The position numbers and the translations under genes are program-made. The notes beneath the pieces were generated by a model. That model made no database searches. It saw nothing but the letters and a program-made list of their open reading frames with translations, and had not been told where the DNA came from. DNA of 64,000 nt from Patescibacteria group bacterium. Its GTDB lineage: Bacteria > Patescibacteriota > Minisyncoccia > UBA6257 > 2-01-FULL-56-20. Shown here one piece after another: positions 32,515 to 41,384 of this stretch (positions are counted from its first letter, which is position 1; each line of letters starts with the position of its first letter). The DNA lies in assembly GCA_028865305.1 (NCBI GenBank), contig JAGWKM010000001.1:58762-122761 (forward strand), read 5' to 3'.

Positions 32515-33324
32515 ATGGAACATAAACACAGCGAGGAGCAGGCGGTTGGACAGGAGGAAGTAGTGGTCGTGAGCCAATCGGGCGGCACGAGGTCGGATCG
32601 GTTCCTGCCGATCAGCATCTTGGTCGCGGCAATCGTGATCGGGGGTTCGATCCTATTTTCCTCTTTGTATAAAGGCGGCGCGGCTGGCGGGCAAGCAGCG
32701 GGCGCCGGCGCGGCGGCGCAGGGCCAGCAAGGGGCCGCGGGGCAGCCGGCGGTGAATGCGGCGGCGGTCATGCAGCTTGGGCCGCGTGACGCTATCCTCG
32801 GCAATCCGAACGCGAAAGTGACGCTCGTTGAATACGGCGATTACCAGTGCCCGTTCTGCGGCATCGAATTCTTCGCGAAAACCGAACCGCAGATCATCCA
32901 GAATTACGTGAACACGGGCAAGGTGCGCTATGTATTCCGCGATTTTGCCTTCCTCGGGGCCGAATCGACGGCGGCGGCGAACGCTGCGCAGTGCGCGGAA
33001 GACCAGAACAAGCTCTGGCCGTACCATGACGCGCTCTATACCGCGAAGGTTGCGAATGATAAGAATGGCGGCGGTGAAAACGACGGTTTTTTCTCGACGG
33101 CGGAACTTTTGAAGGTTGGGCAGCAATTAGGGCTTGATATGTCTAAATTTACGCCCTGCGTCCAGAATCAAAGCGATTTGAATATCGTGAACCAGGAGAA
33201 ATCGGCGGCTACTGCGGCAGGCATCAATTCAACGCCGACTTTCTTCGTCAATGGAACACAGATTTTGGGAGCGCAGCCTTATTCGCAATTCCAGAGCGTT
33301 ATTGATGCGGCGTTGAAAGCGTAA
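32515..33324 (+). CDS. Membrane-anchored DsbA-like thiol oxidoreductase (Thioredoxin_4)
   Basis: An acidic cytoplasmic tail, one membrane helix (ISILVAAIVIGGSILFSSL), a Gly/Ala/Gln linker and a DsbA-type thioredoxin domain with active site CPFC at about residues 113-116 and the cis-Pro loop (NSTPTFFVNGTQILGAQPY). It should form or shuffle disulfides in exported proteins. It opens a run of thiol-redox genes: an SPW protein, glutaredoxin and, nearby, thioredoxin reductase. TAAAAT at 32503-32508 ends 6 nt before the ATG, and TTGACT lies upstream, so the mRNA is leaderless. Confidence 0.88.
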   Translation: MEHKHSEEQAVGQEEVVVVSQSGGTRSDRFLPISILVAAIVIGGSILFSSLYKGGAAGGQAAGAGAAAQGQQGAAGQPAVNAAAVMQLGPRDAILGNPNAKVTLVEYGDYQCPFCGIEFFAKTEPQIIQNYVNTGKVRYVFRDFAFLGAESTAAANAAQCAEDQNKLWPYHDALYTAKVANDKNGGGENDGFFSTAELLKVGQQLGLDMSKFTPCVQNQSDLNIVNQEKSAATAAGINSTPTFFVNGTQILGAQPYSQFQSVIDAALKA

Positions 33325-33327
33325 AAA

Positions 33328-33397
33328 TAGTAGAATGTAGAAAGTAGAACGTAGAAAGGGATTACCCATTCTACATTCTACATTTTGCATTCTACAT
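33328..33397. repeat. Palindromic heptad-repeat element
   Basis: GTAGAATGTAGAAAGTAGAA on the left and TTCTACATTCTACATTTTGC on the right can form a long hairpin. It lies between the DsbA-like gene and the SPW gene. Confidence 0.8.
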
Positions 33398-33401
33398 CAG
33401 C

Positions 33402-33569
33402 ATGAAACCCTGGCTCTCCATCGCGCTTGGTGCTTGGCTCATCATTTCTCCATGGGTTTTCGGCTATGCTGATTTTACGTTTGCAAAGTGGAGCAATGTG
33501 ATTGTTGGGTTGGTCTTGGTTATTGCGAACGCTTGGAGAGTTTCGGAACCGGAGGCGAAAGGTCGTTAA
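33402..33569 (+). CDS. SPW-repeat small membrane protein, 55 aa
   Basis: A single SPW unit: WLSIALGAWLIISPWVFGY, then WSNVIVGLVLVIANAW. Two membrane helices are joined by a short loop. SPW proteins (PF03779) are membrane proteins of unknown function, usually with two repeats; this is a one-repeat form. The ATG directly follows the heptad-repeat hairpin. It sits between the DsbA-like and glutaredoxin genes. Confidence 0.7.
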   Translation: MKPWLSIALGAWLIISPWVFGYADFTFAKWSNVIVGLVLVIANAWRVSEPEAKGR

Positions 33570-33571
33570 AT

Positions 33572-33735
33572 AGAGAAGTTTTCAGTTTTCAGTTTTCAGT
33601 CAATGATCCTTCCATATTAAATTTTCATTAAGTAAAAAAGATTATATTCGACGATCGTCGGATATAATCCGCGTCAGTCAAATAGTGTCTCAATTAAAAA
33701 CTGTAAATTGAAAATTGAAACTTAAAAACTATTCC
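33572..33735. repeat. GACGATCGTC palindrome element, copy 3
   Basis: TTTTCAG units in tandem on the left (33575-33600), ATTAAATTTTCATTAAGT, a 30-bp near-palindrome at 33640-33670, then CTGTAAATTGAAAATTGAAA-type units on the right. Confidence 0.8.
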
Positions 33736-33736
33736 C

Positions 33737-33970
33737 ATGGTAAAAATTTATACAACTCCTACTTGCGTATTCTGTCGGATGGCGAAGGAATACTTCAACA
33801 AAAATGGCGTGCAGTATGAGGAGGCCAATGTATTGACCGACCTCGCGGCGCGCAAGGAGATGTTCGATAAATCGCATCAGATGGGCGTGCCGGTGATTGA
33901 CGTGAACGGCAAAATCATCGTCGGTTTCGACCAGGATACGGTTGATGGAGCGCTTAATTTGAAGAAATAA
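33737..33970 (+). CDS. Glutaredoxin/NrdH-like redoxin
   Basis: A 77-aa thioredoxin-fold protein with active site CVFC (VKIYTTPTCVFCRMAKEYF), cis-Pro segment GVPVIDVNGKIIVGFD and a short C-terminal helix. It matches the small glutaredoxin-like (YruB/NrdH) group, which passes electrons from thioredoxin reductase or glutathione to disulfide substrates. The TrxB-like gene 0.7 kb downstream is the natural electron donor. The stop codon lies in the left arm of a very long hairpin. Confidence 0.85.
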   Translation: MVKIYTTPTCVFCRMAKEYFNKNGVQYEEANVLTDLAARKEMFDKSHQMGVPVIDVNGKIIVGFDQDTVDGALNLKK

Positions 33971-34037
33971 ACCAAAAACGGGCTTTTAAAAACGGTTAGT
34001 TGTATTGGCCGTTTTCAAAAGCCCGTTTTTGGTTTAT
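33966..34037. terminator. Very long hairpin after the glutaredoxin gene
   Basis: An approximately 27-bp stem (AAACCAAAAACGGGCTTTTA with its complement) encloses a 13-nt loop containing TTAGTTGTATTGG. It is symmetrical, so it can stop transcription in both directions. The groEL downstream hairpin has the same design. Confidence 0.75.
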
Positions 34038-34108
34038 TTCTATCATCCTCGCACTGTGGCCGCCATAGATCAGCAACGGCAGGAAGGCCGGCATGCATAC
34101 TTTCAAAC

Positions 34109-34133
34109 AAAAAGCCATTCCGAAGAATGGCGG
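34109..34133 (-). terminator. Terminator of the alpha-CTD-like gene
   Basis: On the minus strand GCCATTC / GAATGGC with a TTCG loop is followed by five T. Confidence 0.75.
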
Positions 34134-34152
34134 TAAGAATCAGGAAGCGGCG

Positions 34153-34578
34153 TTAATGGTTGAAATTTCGAATTTCTTCTTCGGTCATGCCGAGGTGCAG
34201 CCCTATGCCGGCGAGAACTTCCTTGATTTCGTTGATGCTTTTTCTCCCCAAAACTCTCGGTTTCATGAGATCTGCTTCAGTTTTCCGTACTAGTTCGCCG
34301 ATTAAAGTCACGCCAGCATTTTTTATCGCGTTGTAAGATGGGCAACTCAGTTCAAGCATGTCCGTTGACTGGCCGAACATTGGATGCTGTTGGGATTTGA
34401 GCGGTAGATCAGATTTCAACTCCAATTTTTGGAGCGTCTCATTGATGGAATGAATCGCTATGACGTACCGGCTGAGTTCGGCAATTTTGATTTGGAGCAG
34501 TTTATTTTCTTTGACCAGATTCTCGTGCTCTTCGATGAATTTTTTGAATCCCTCCAGTGTTGGTTCGGGAATACTCAT
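34153..34578 (-). CDS. Free-standing RNA polymerase alpha C-terminal domain-like protein
   Basis: Residues 1-60 form a helical, coiled-coil-like part (FKKFIEEHENLVKENKLLQIKIAEL); residues 73-140 match the alpha-CTD helix-hairpin-helix fold: LELSCPSYNAIKNAGVTLIGELVRKTEADLM, then LGRKSINEIKEVLAGIGLHLGM. In RNA polymerase this domain binds UP-element DNA and activators. Here it is separate from RpoA, so it may act as an adaptor or competitor. A strong AAGGAG lies 9 nt before the ATG and its own terminator follows. It is divergent from trxB. Confidence 0.8.
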   Translation of the reverse strand: MSIPEPTLEGFKKFIEEHENLVKENKLLQIKIAELSRYVIAIHSINETLQKLELKSDLPLKSQQHPMFGQSTDMLELSCPSYNAIKNAGVTLIGELVRKTEADLMKPRVLGRKSINEIKEVLAGIGLHLGMTEEEIRNFNH

Positions 34579-34710
34579 GATTCAATTCTCCTTCGTGAAC
34601 TGCCGATAAATTAACACAATTAGAGAATTCTTGCAATATCGACGATGAGCATGTCGGTTGATATTATTAGATTATTAAATTAATTTGTGCGTGCAGGAAT
34701 TTATAAACTT

Positions 34711-35640
34711 ATGTATGACTTAATCATTATCGGCGGTGGGCCGGGCGGTGTGGCTGCTGGGATATATGCCGCGCGGAAGAAAATGAAAACGTTGCTCATC
34801 ACCGACACCTTCGGCGGACAGTCGGTGGTTTCAGCCGACGTGCAGAATTGGATTGGCACGAAGTCGATCTCTGGTTTCGATCTGGCAAAATCGTTAGAGG
34901 AGCACCTGCGCGCCCAACAGGGAATTGAAATCGATGAAAACGATTTGGTAACCGAAATCCAAAAAAAGATTATATCCGACGATCGTCAAATACCATCCTT
35001 TTTGATAAAAACAAAAAAAGGAAAGGAGTTCGAGACAAAGCATGTCCTGCTTGCCTCCGGCAGCCGGCACAAAAAACTTGACGTGCCCGGTGAAAAAGAA
35101 CTGGACGGCAAGGGCGTGGTTTATTGCTCCATTTGCGATGCGCCGCTTTTTGAAGGGAAGACCGTGGCGGTTGTCGGCGGCGGGAACTCGGCGCTCGAAG
35201 CCGTTTTGGATGCGATTCCTTATGCTTCAAAAATTTATGTGTTGGTCCGTTCGGCGCTGAAGGGCGATCCGGTGACGCAGGACAAGGTGAAGGCGCATCC
35301 GAACGTGGAAATAATCCTGGGAGCGACGCCCGAAGAAATCATCGGGAAAGATACGGTTACTGGGATCCGTTATCTTGCGAACGGCGAGTCGAAAACATTG
35401 AATGTGGATGGCGTATTCGTGGAGATCGGCCAGGCGCCGAATTCGGATTTTGTGAAAGATTTGGTCAAACTGGATGATTACGGCCACGTTGCGGTCGACC
35501 ATAAAACCCAGCAAACTTCCTGTCCGGGCATTTGGGCGGCCGGCGACATAACCGACCAGCCGTATCGGCAGAACAATATTTCGGTGGGCGATGCCGTGAA
35601 GGCAACGCTCAATATTTACGATCGGGTGAAGATGCAATAA
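34711..35640 (+). CDS. trxB: Thioredoxin reductase-like NAD(P)H flavoprotein
   Basis: A FAD/NAD(P)H two-domain reductase: GGGPGGVAAGIYAARK (FAD site), the active disulfide CSICDA (usually CATCDG), GGGNSALEAVLDA (nucleotide site) and the C-terminal GIWAAGDITDQPYRQ FAD motif. It should reduce thioredoxin- or glutaredoxin-type partners, such as the redoxin at 33737. The Met at 34711 starts the Rossmann strand. Codons for QKKIISDDRQ (34962-34987) match, with one mismatch, the core of the palindromic repeat family, so this loop appears to be repeat-derived. Confidence 0.9.
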   Translation: MYDLIIIGGGPGGVAAGIYAARKKMKTLLITDTFGGQSVVSADVQNWIGTKSISGFDLAKSLEEHLRAQQGIEIDENDLVTEIQKKIISDDRQIPSFLIKTKKGKEFETKHVLLASGSRHKKLDVPGEKELDGKGVVYCSICDAPLFEGKTVAVVGGGNSALEAVLDAIPYASKIYVLVRSALKGDPVTQDKVKAHPNVEIILGATPEEIIGKDTVTGIRYLANGESKTLNVDGVFVEIGQAPNSDFVKDLVKLDDYGHVAVDHKTQQTSCPGIWAAGDITDQPYRQNNISVGDAVKATLNIYDRVKMQ

Positions 35641-35673
35641 AAAGAGCGCGGCATTGAAGCGGCGCCCATGGTA

Positions 35674-36282
35674 TCACAAAGAGCTTGAAGGAGCGGTTAA
35701 TCCCGGATATCCATGGTCCAACTCGTATTGGAGGTTTTGGATAACCTCGAGAATTATTTTGCGTGTTTCGAGCGGGATTGGCGTCTTCTGATTTTGGAGT
35801 ATCCGTTCCAGCCGTCGCAGGATGATCCCTTTTCCACCGGGAGATATCACTGCCCCGTCGATGATTTTAAGGTAAGCTTGGATTTGGCCTCCCAGGTAAA
35901 CGAACTTATGCCGGCACTTTGGTTCAAACTTCTCCATGGTCGACTCCAGCAGCCGCATGGTCAATTCCAAAGGCAGCTTCTTATCGCCATTAACCATTGG
36001 GTGATCTAATTCGGCGCGGAGGTTCTGGGCAACATTTTGGATGGTCTCTGCAACTTGGTACGGCAAATTATCCGATCTCGCCTCAAGGATTTCGAGCTTT
36101 TTGAGCGCAAGCTGCTTGTGTGCGGGAGCGGCAATCGATTCCCCGATGATGCGCAAGTAACCGTGCATGGCTCCGGTCAGGTAGGGGAGCTTGTTTCCGA
36201 TCGCCAGTTTGCGGTCTTCGGCTGCGAGCTCCAGCAATTGCAGCGCTAGCTCCACCGGCATCTTTTTTTTAAATTGGTTCAC
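35674..36282 (-). CDS. Hypothetical protein with internal duplication, 202 aa
   Basis: Two copies of an approximately 88-residue helical unit are visible: MPVELALQLLELAAEDRK...IQNVAQNLRAELDH and LPLELTMRLLESTMEKFE...IQNLQYELDH, sharing YLxxIIxxxI, LKKLE/LRRLE and the ELDH end. There is no signal peptide or membrane helix. A GTG at 36282 preceded by GGAGGG with 7-nt spacing is the best start; a GTG five codons upstream overlaps that site. The family is not recognised. It is divergent from groES. Confidence 0.65.
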   Translation of the reverse strand: MNQFKKKMPVELALQLLELAAEDRKLAIGNKLPYLTGAMHGYLRIIGESIAAPAHKQLALKKLEILEARSDNLPYQVAETIQNVAQNLRAELDHPMVNGDKKLPLELTMRLLESTMEKFEPKCRHKFVYLGGQIQAYLKIIDGAVISPGGKGIILRRLERILQNQKTPIPLETRKIILEVIQNLQYELDHGYPGLTAPSSSL

Positions 36283-36333
36283 CGTGAGTCCCTCCACGGG
36301 ATAATTTAAATTGTTTTTGAATGACTGTCAATA

Positions 36334-36394
36334 TTGACGCACGGGGATTCATGAATAAAATGGTGAATTGGCACTCAAAGGTCGGAAGTGCTAA
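36334..36394 (+). promoter_or_regulatory. groESL promoter with CIRCE operator
   Basis: TTGACG (36334-36339), 16-nt spacer, TAAAAT (36356-36361), then a CIRCE element at 36368-36394: TTGGCACTC, 9 nt, AAGTGCTAA. The consensus is TTAGCACTC-N9-GAGTGCTAA, bound by the heat-shock repressor HrcA. The operator starts at about the transcription start. Confidence 0.88.
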
Positions 36395-36477
36395 TAACGG
36401 TGACATGGCTCATGCGACATGGATAAAGGGTTACCCCTGTCCCATTGGCCATGAGACCTGCCACAAAAAAAATAAAT

Positions 36478-36768
36478 ATGAACTTAAAACCAATATCAAA
36501 CCATTTGATCCTCCAGCCGCTTGAGGAAGAGAAGACGACGAAGAGCGGCATCGTGCTGCCGGAGACGGCGGAGAAAGAAAAGCCCATCAAGGGCAAGGTG
36601 CTTGCGGTTGGGCCGGGAAAAACCATGGAGAACGGTTTGGTGAAACCCATGTCGGTCAAGGTCGGCGACATGGTCCTTTTTAAGAAATACGGGCCGGACG
36701 AGATCGAAATCGAAGGAGAGAAATATCTCGTCGGCGATGAGGAGGATATTTTGGCGGTAATTGAATAA
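36478..36768 (+). CDS. groES: Co-chaperonin GroES
   Basis: The 96-aa cap of the GroEL folding chamber. It starts MNLKPISNHLILQPLEEE, with the mobile-loop region KTTKSGIVLPETAEKEKP and the conserved KVGDMVLFKKYG. It is transcribed from the CIRCE-controlled promoter with groEL, whose gene starts 80 nt downstream after a heptad-repeat tract. The Met at 36478 matches the family start. Confidence 0.96.
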   Translation: MNLKPISNHLILQPLEEEKTTKSGIVLPETAEKEKPIKGKVLAVGPGKTMENGLVKPMSVKVGDMVLFKKYGPDEIEIEGEKYLVGDEEDILAVIE

Positions 36769-38507
<1,739 letters not shown>

Positions 38508-38514
38508 ATAAAGA

Positions 38515-38600
38515 GGAAAACGGGACCGGTGCGCGCTTTTGAAAACAGGAAGATTTGAGTTGGCTGTTTTTAAAAGCGCGCGGCGGTCCCGTTTTCGTTT
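38515..38600 (+). terminator. Very long hairpin after groEL
   Basis: The left arm GAAAACGGGACCGGTGCGCG and right arm CGCGCGGCGGTCCCGTTTTC continue inward through CTTTTGAAAACAG / CTGTTTTTAAAAG. The loop GAAGATTTGAGTTGG ends like the loop of the hairpin at 33966. Confidence 0.8.
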
Positions 38601-38757
38601 CTATTATTTGCGCGAGGTTGCATGCATTTTCGATGTGCGACCACTAATTCACGGCCGTGAATTACGGGACTTTCGTATAAAAAAGGGGCGGCGGGCATTG
38701 TTCTTTCTGTCATCGCCGAAAGCAGGAATCCAGATTTGATTATGTTATAATGAAAAT

Positions 38758-39150
38758 ATGATAAATTTTCTCCGCGGAGAAACATCGAGAAGCACAGGAT
38801 TGTTTATCCTCCGATTTGCGTTTGGCTACCAATTTTTGTCGTACGTTTATGCGCTTATTATGAATATTCCATTAAACGAAGGATTTATGACGACTTATTT
38901 CGCCATTGGCTTGGCACTGTTTTCCATTGTTGGCATTCTCATGTTATTGGGATTGGGAACGCGTATTATTGCTTTGATTTCATTCCTATATTTTCAGGCA
39001 TTCCAGTTTTTTGGATACGGAGTGACGATTTGGAGTTTTCCACTGACGTTGCTTTTCCTTATCCCCGTTTTCCTCGGTTCAGGGAAATATTCCTTGGATT
39101 ATTTGATAGTTCGCAAAAGGCAGGCAAAGATACCGGCGGCGGCAATTTGA
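38758..39150 (+). CDS. DoxX-like small membrane protein
   Basis: Four membrane helices in 130 aa, with an early FILRFAFGYQFLSYVY helix and a LGLGTRIIALISFLYF segment resembling DoxX/DoxD-type proteins. These are often linked to quinone or thiol redox in other bacteria; the link here is weak. TATAAT at 38746-38751 ends 6 nt before the ATG, giving a leaderless mRNA. A hairpin terminator lies 57 nt after the stop. Confidence 0.6.
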   Translation: MINFLRGETSRSTGLFILRFAFGYQFLSYVYALIMNIPLNEGFMTTYFAIGLALFSIVGILMLLGLGTRIIALISFLYFQAFQFFGYGVTIWSFPLTLLFLIPVFLGSGKYSLDYLIVRKRQAKIPAAAI

Positions 39151-39206
39151 AAATTTGAAAAAATTGTTTGATTTTCATTTGCGCGAAGCTATATGCATTT
39201 GGATAC

Positions 39207-39237
39207 GCAAAACGCCGTTTGGAATGCGGCGTTTTGC
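39207..39237. terminator. Terminator after the DoxX-like gene
   Basis: GCAAAACGCC / GGCGTTTTGC with an 11-nt loop; T-rich on both flanks of the stem. Confidence 0.65.
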
Positions 39238-39243
39238 TGCCCG

Positions 39244-39318
39244 TGGATCCGGCGGGAGTTGCACCCGCTTTCTCTGTTTACCAAAGACAGGATCTTACTC
39301 CGTATAAACGACGGACCC
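39244..39318 (-). tRNA. tRNA-like gene, probable tRNA-Pro (TGG) or tRNA pseudogene
   Basis: On the minus strand all arms of a 75-nt tRNA can be drawn with standard spacing: acceptor GGGTCCG/CGGATCC plus A73, D-arm GTTT/AGAT with GG in the loop, anticodon stem CTGTC/AACAG with loop TTTGGTA, 5-nt variable loop, T-arm GCGGG/CCCGC. The oddities are T-loop TGCAACT (G at position 55), T at position 37, a C-A mismatch closing the anticodon loop, and G1-C72, which is unusual for Pro. It may be a divergent tRNA or a decayed one. Confidence 0.5.
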
Positions 39319-39569
39319 GAATACCACGAACGAGGTCATTTTAAGGTTTCGAATATGAACAAAAAATAACAAATTTCTGAACAAAATTTAATGAAATTTG
39401 AAAAAAATGTAAGAAAATAAACACAAATGGCCATTTTATGGCCATTTGTGCGGTAAACAGAGATTTGTGGTCCGCGTTTATGCAGACCCCTGCCTTGATT
39501 GTCATAATAGTCCTCCTCAGGGGTTTGTCAATTTTGACCAATTTCCTCCATAAGTCGTATAATAATGGC
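39319..39569. other. Intergenic region with hairpin and tRNA-derived fragments
   Basis: No protein gene is seen. It holds the hairpin CAAATGGCCA/TGGCCATTTG (about 39423-39449). Just after it (about 39450-39487), two pieces matching the tRNA-like gene occur in the opposite orientation and swapped order (GGTAAACAGAGA and GGTCCGCGTTTAT). The lemA promoter TATAAT is at 39558-39563. Confidence 0.5.
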
Positions 39570-40124
39570 ATGATCATCGGTTATATCATTTTGGCGGTGG
39601 TCGTGGTTCTGATCCTTTGGCTCATTGCGGCCTTTAATGGGCTCGTAACTTTGCGCACCCGCGCGCAGGAGGCCTATTCGGATATCGACGTGCAGCTCAA
39701 GCGGCGCTATGACCTGATCCCGAATTTAGTGGAAACGGTGAAGGGCTACGCGGCGCATGAAAAAACCGTGTTTGAGGACGTGACGAAAGCCCGCGCAGCG
39801 GCTATGCAGGCGACTGGTGCGGCAAAGGCGGCCGCGGAGAACCAGCTTTCGCAAACCTTGAAATCGCTTTTCGCCGTGGCGGAAAATTATCCGCAGTTGA
39901 AGGCGAACGAGAATTTCCTTTCGCTCCAGGGTGAACTTACGGACACTGAAGACAAGATCCAGGCTGCGCGCCGATTTTACAACGGCATGGTGCGCGACCT
40001 CAATACGCGGATCCAGCATTTCCCGACGAATATTATTGCGAATTCGTTCGGGTTTACGAAAATGGATTTCTTTGGCGGCGATTTGACGGATACAGAGCGG
40101 CAGCCGGTGCAGGTAAAGTTTTAA
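39570..40124 (+). CDS. lemA: LemA family protein
   Basis: An N-terminal membrane helix (IIGYIILAVVVVLILWLIAAF) is followed by the LemA helical domain: YSDIDVQLKRRYDLIPNLVETVKGYAAHEK, then the conserved AENYPQLKANENFLSLQGEL and the end ARRFYNGMVRDLNTRIQHFPTNIIA (split by family spacing). LemA is a membrane-attached protein of unclear role that is very often next to HtpX, as here. TATAAT ends 6 nt before the ATG at 39570, giving a leaderless mRNA. Confidence 0.92.
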   Translation: MIIGYIILAVVVVLILWLIAAFNGLVTLRTRAQEAYSDIDVQLKRRYDLIPNLVETVKGYAAHEKTVFEDVTKARAAAMQATGAAKAAAENQLSQTLKSLFAVAENYPQLKANENFLSLQGELTDTEDKIQAARRFYNGMVRDLNTRIQHFPTNIIANSFGFTKMDFFGGDLTDTERQPVQVKF

Positions 40125-40128
40125 TTAG

Positions 40129-40186
40129 GAACAGGGGATAAGAAACAAGGAGCAGGGAAGGATTCTCCTTGTTTCCTGCTTCTCAT
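40129..40186. repeat. Palindromic heptad-repeat element between lemA and htpX
   Basis: GGAACAGGGGATAAGAAACA on the left and CTCCTTGTTTCCTGCTTCTC on the right. Confidence 0.75.
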
Positions 40187-40195
40187 CGCAAATTC

Positions 40196-41098
40196 ATGGC
40201 TAATCTTTATCAATATCAATCCTCAAACGTCCGCCGGACTTGGGTGCTCTTCATTGTATTTTTCGCCGTTATCCTGCTTATTGGTTACGTTTTTGCGCAG
40301 GCGTACGGTGATCCCAGCTTTATTATTTTTGCGGGGATTTTCAGCATTGTCTATTCGCTGATCAGTTATTTCGCCTCGGCGAAGATCGCGCTTTCGCTTG
40401 CGCGGGCCCGCGAGATCCAAAAGCAGGATAATCCGGCGCTTTGGAATCTGGTCGAGAACCTTTGCATTGAATCAGGCCTGCCGATGCCGAAGCTCTGTAT
40501 CACTCCCGAATTGCAGATCAACGCGTTTGCGACCGGGCGTGATCCGCGGCATGCGGCGGTTGCGGTGACGCAGGGCGCGTTACAGCGGCTCGATAAGTCC
40601 GAACTGCAGGGCGTCTTGGCGCACGAGCTTTCACATGTCCGGAACCGCGATATTTTAGTTTCGACCGTCGCGGCAATTTTGGCCGGTATCATTTCGCTGA
40701 TTGCCGACGTTTTTTTGCGGTCGCTTTTTTGGAGCGGCGGCATGGGCGGGGGCCGCGGGCGGAACAATGAAGGGGAAATTTTTTTCATTTTCGCCATCAT
40801 CCTTTCGATCCTCGCGCCAATCGGTACGATGTTGATCCAATTAGCCATCTCCCGCCGGCGCGAGGCGCTCGCCGACGCGTCGGGTGTTTTGCTTACCCGC
40901 TATCCCGAGGGCCTGATTTCGGCACTCCGGAAAATCGAGCAGGATAACGTCCCGATGGCATCAGCCAAAGATTCCACGGCGCACCTGTGGATCGATACGC
41001 CCTTCAAAGGCAAGCAGGTTTCCTGGTGGCATAAGTTGTTCATGACCCATCCGCCGATCGAGGAGAGGATAGCGGCGCTTGAAGCAATGGCGGGATAA
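40196..41098 (+). CDS. htpX: Membrane zinc metalloprotease HtpX (M48)
   Basis: A 300-aa inner-membrane protease that degrades damaged membrane proteins. There are two N-terminal helices, then the zinc site HELSHVRNRDI with the third ligand in the EALADASG segment, and two more helices (LVSTVAAILAGIISLIADVFL and IFAIILSILAPIGTMLIQL). The C-terminal THPPIEERIAAL is typical. The Met at 40196 (MANLYQYQSSN) is the family start. It forms the usual pair with lemA. Confidence 0.95.
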   Translation: MANLYQYQSSNVRRTWVLFIVFFAVILLIGYVFAQAYGDPSFIIFAGIFSIVYSLISYFASAKIALSLARAREIQKQDNPALWNLVENLCIESGLPMPKLCITPELQINAFATGRDPRHAAVAVTQGALQRLDKSELQGVLAHELSHVRNRDILVSTVAAILAGIISLIADVFLRSLFWSGGMGGGRGRNNEGEIFFIFAIILSILAPIGTMLIQLAISRRREALADASGVLLTRYPEGLISALRKIEQDNVPMASAKDSTAHLWIDTPFKGKQVSWWHKLFMTHPPIEERIAALEAMAG

Positions 41099-41241
41099 GG
41101 ACGGCGGCGCAATTGCCATAAAACTGGTATCCGATGCCGGCAGAAAGGTATTGGATGTCTTTTTTTGCATGTTTCGTGGCATACTGTGTGCCGCGGCCAG
41201 TCACGCTAAATTTGCGCAGGCATTTGTTTTGCGCCGTGCTC

Positions 41242-41270
41242 TTGACAGGAAAACTCATATATCCTATGAT
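41242..41270 (+). promoter_or_regulatory. Upstream sigma-70-type promoter of the sigma4/HARE gene
   Basis: TTGACA, 17-nt spacer, TATGAT. It lies about 115 bp before the start codon and gives a long leader. Confidence 0.5.
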
Positions 41271-41325
41271 GTTTTTGTATTGAGCAGCGCTGGAAACAGG
41301 TTTCCATGCCCGTTTTTGGCAACAC

Positions 41326-41354
41326 TTGCATTAATTTTGGATATTGTGTATAAT
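41326..41354 (+). promoter_or_regulatory. Proximal promoter of the sigma4/HARE gene
   Basis: TTGCAT, 17-nt spacer, TATAAT (41349-41354). It lies 30 nt before the ATG, leaving a short A-rich leader. Confidence 0.65.
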
Positions 41355-41384
41355 CTAAATAATCAAATAAATTCATAAAACCCC

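Noticed and set aside
39244-39318. 3' end of tmRNA on the minus strand
   Set aside because: The T-arm and acceptor resemble tmRNA ends, but a complete D-arm and anticodon arm with normal spacing are present, and there is no tag-peptide frame.
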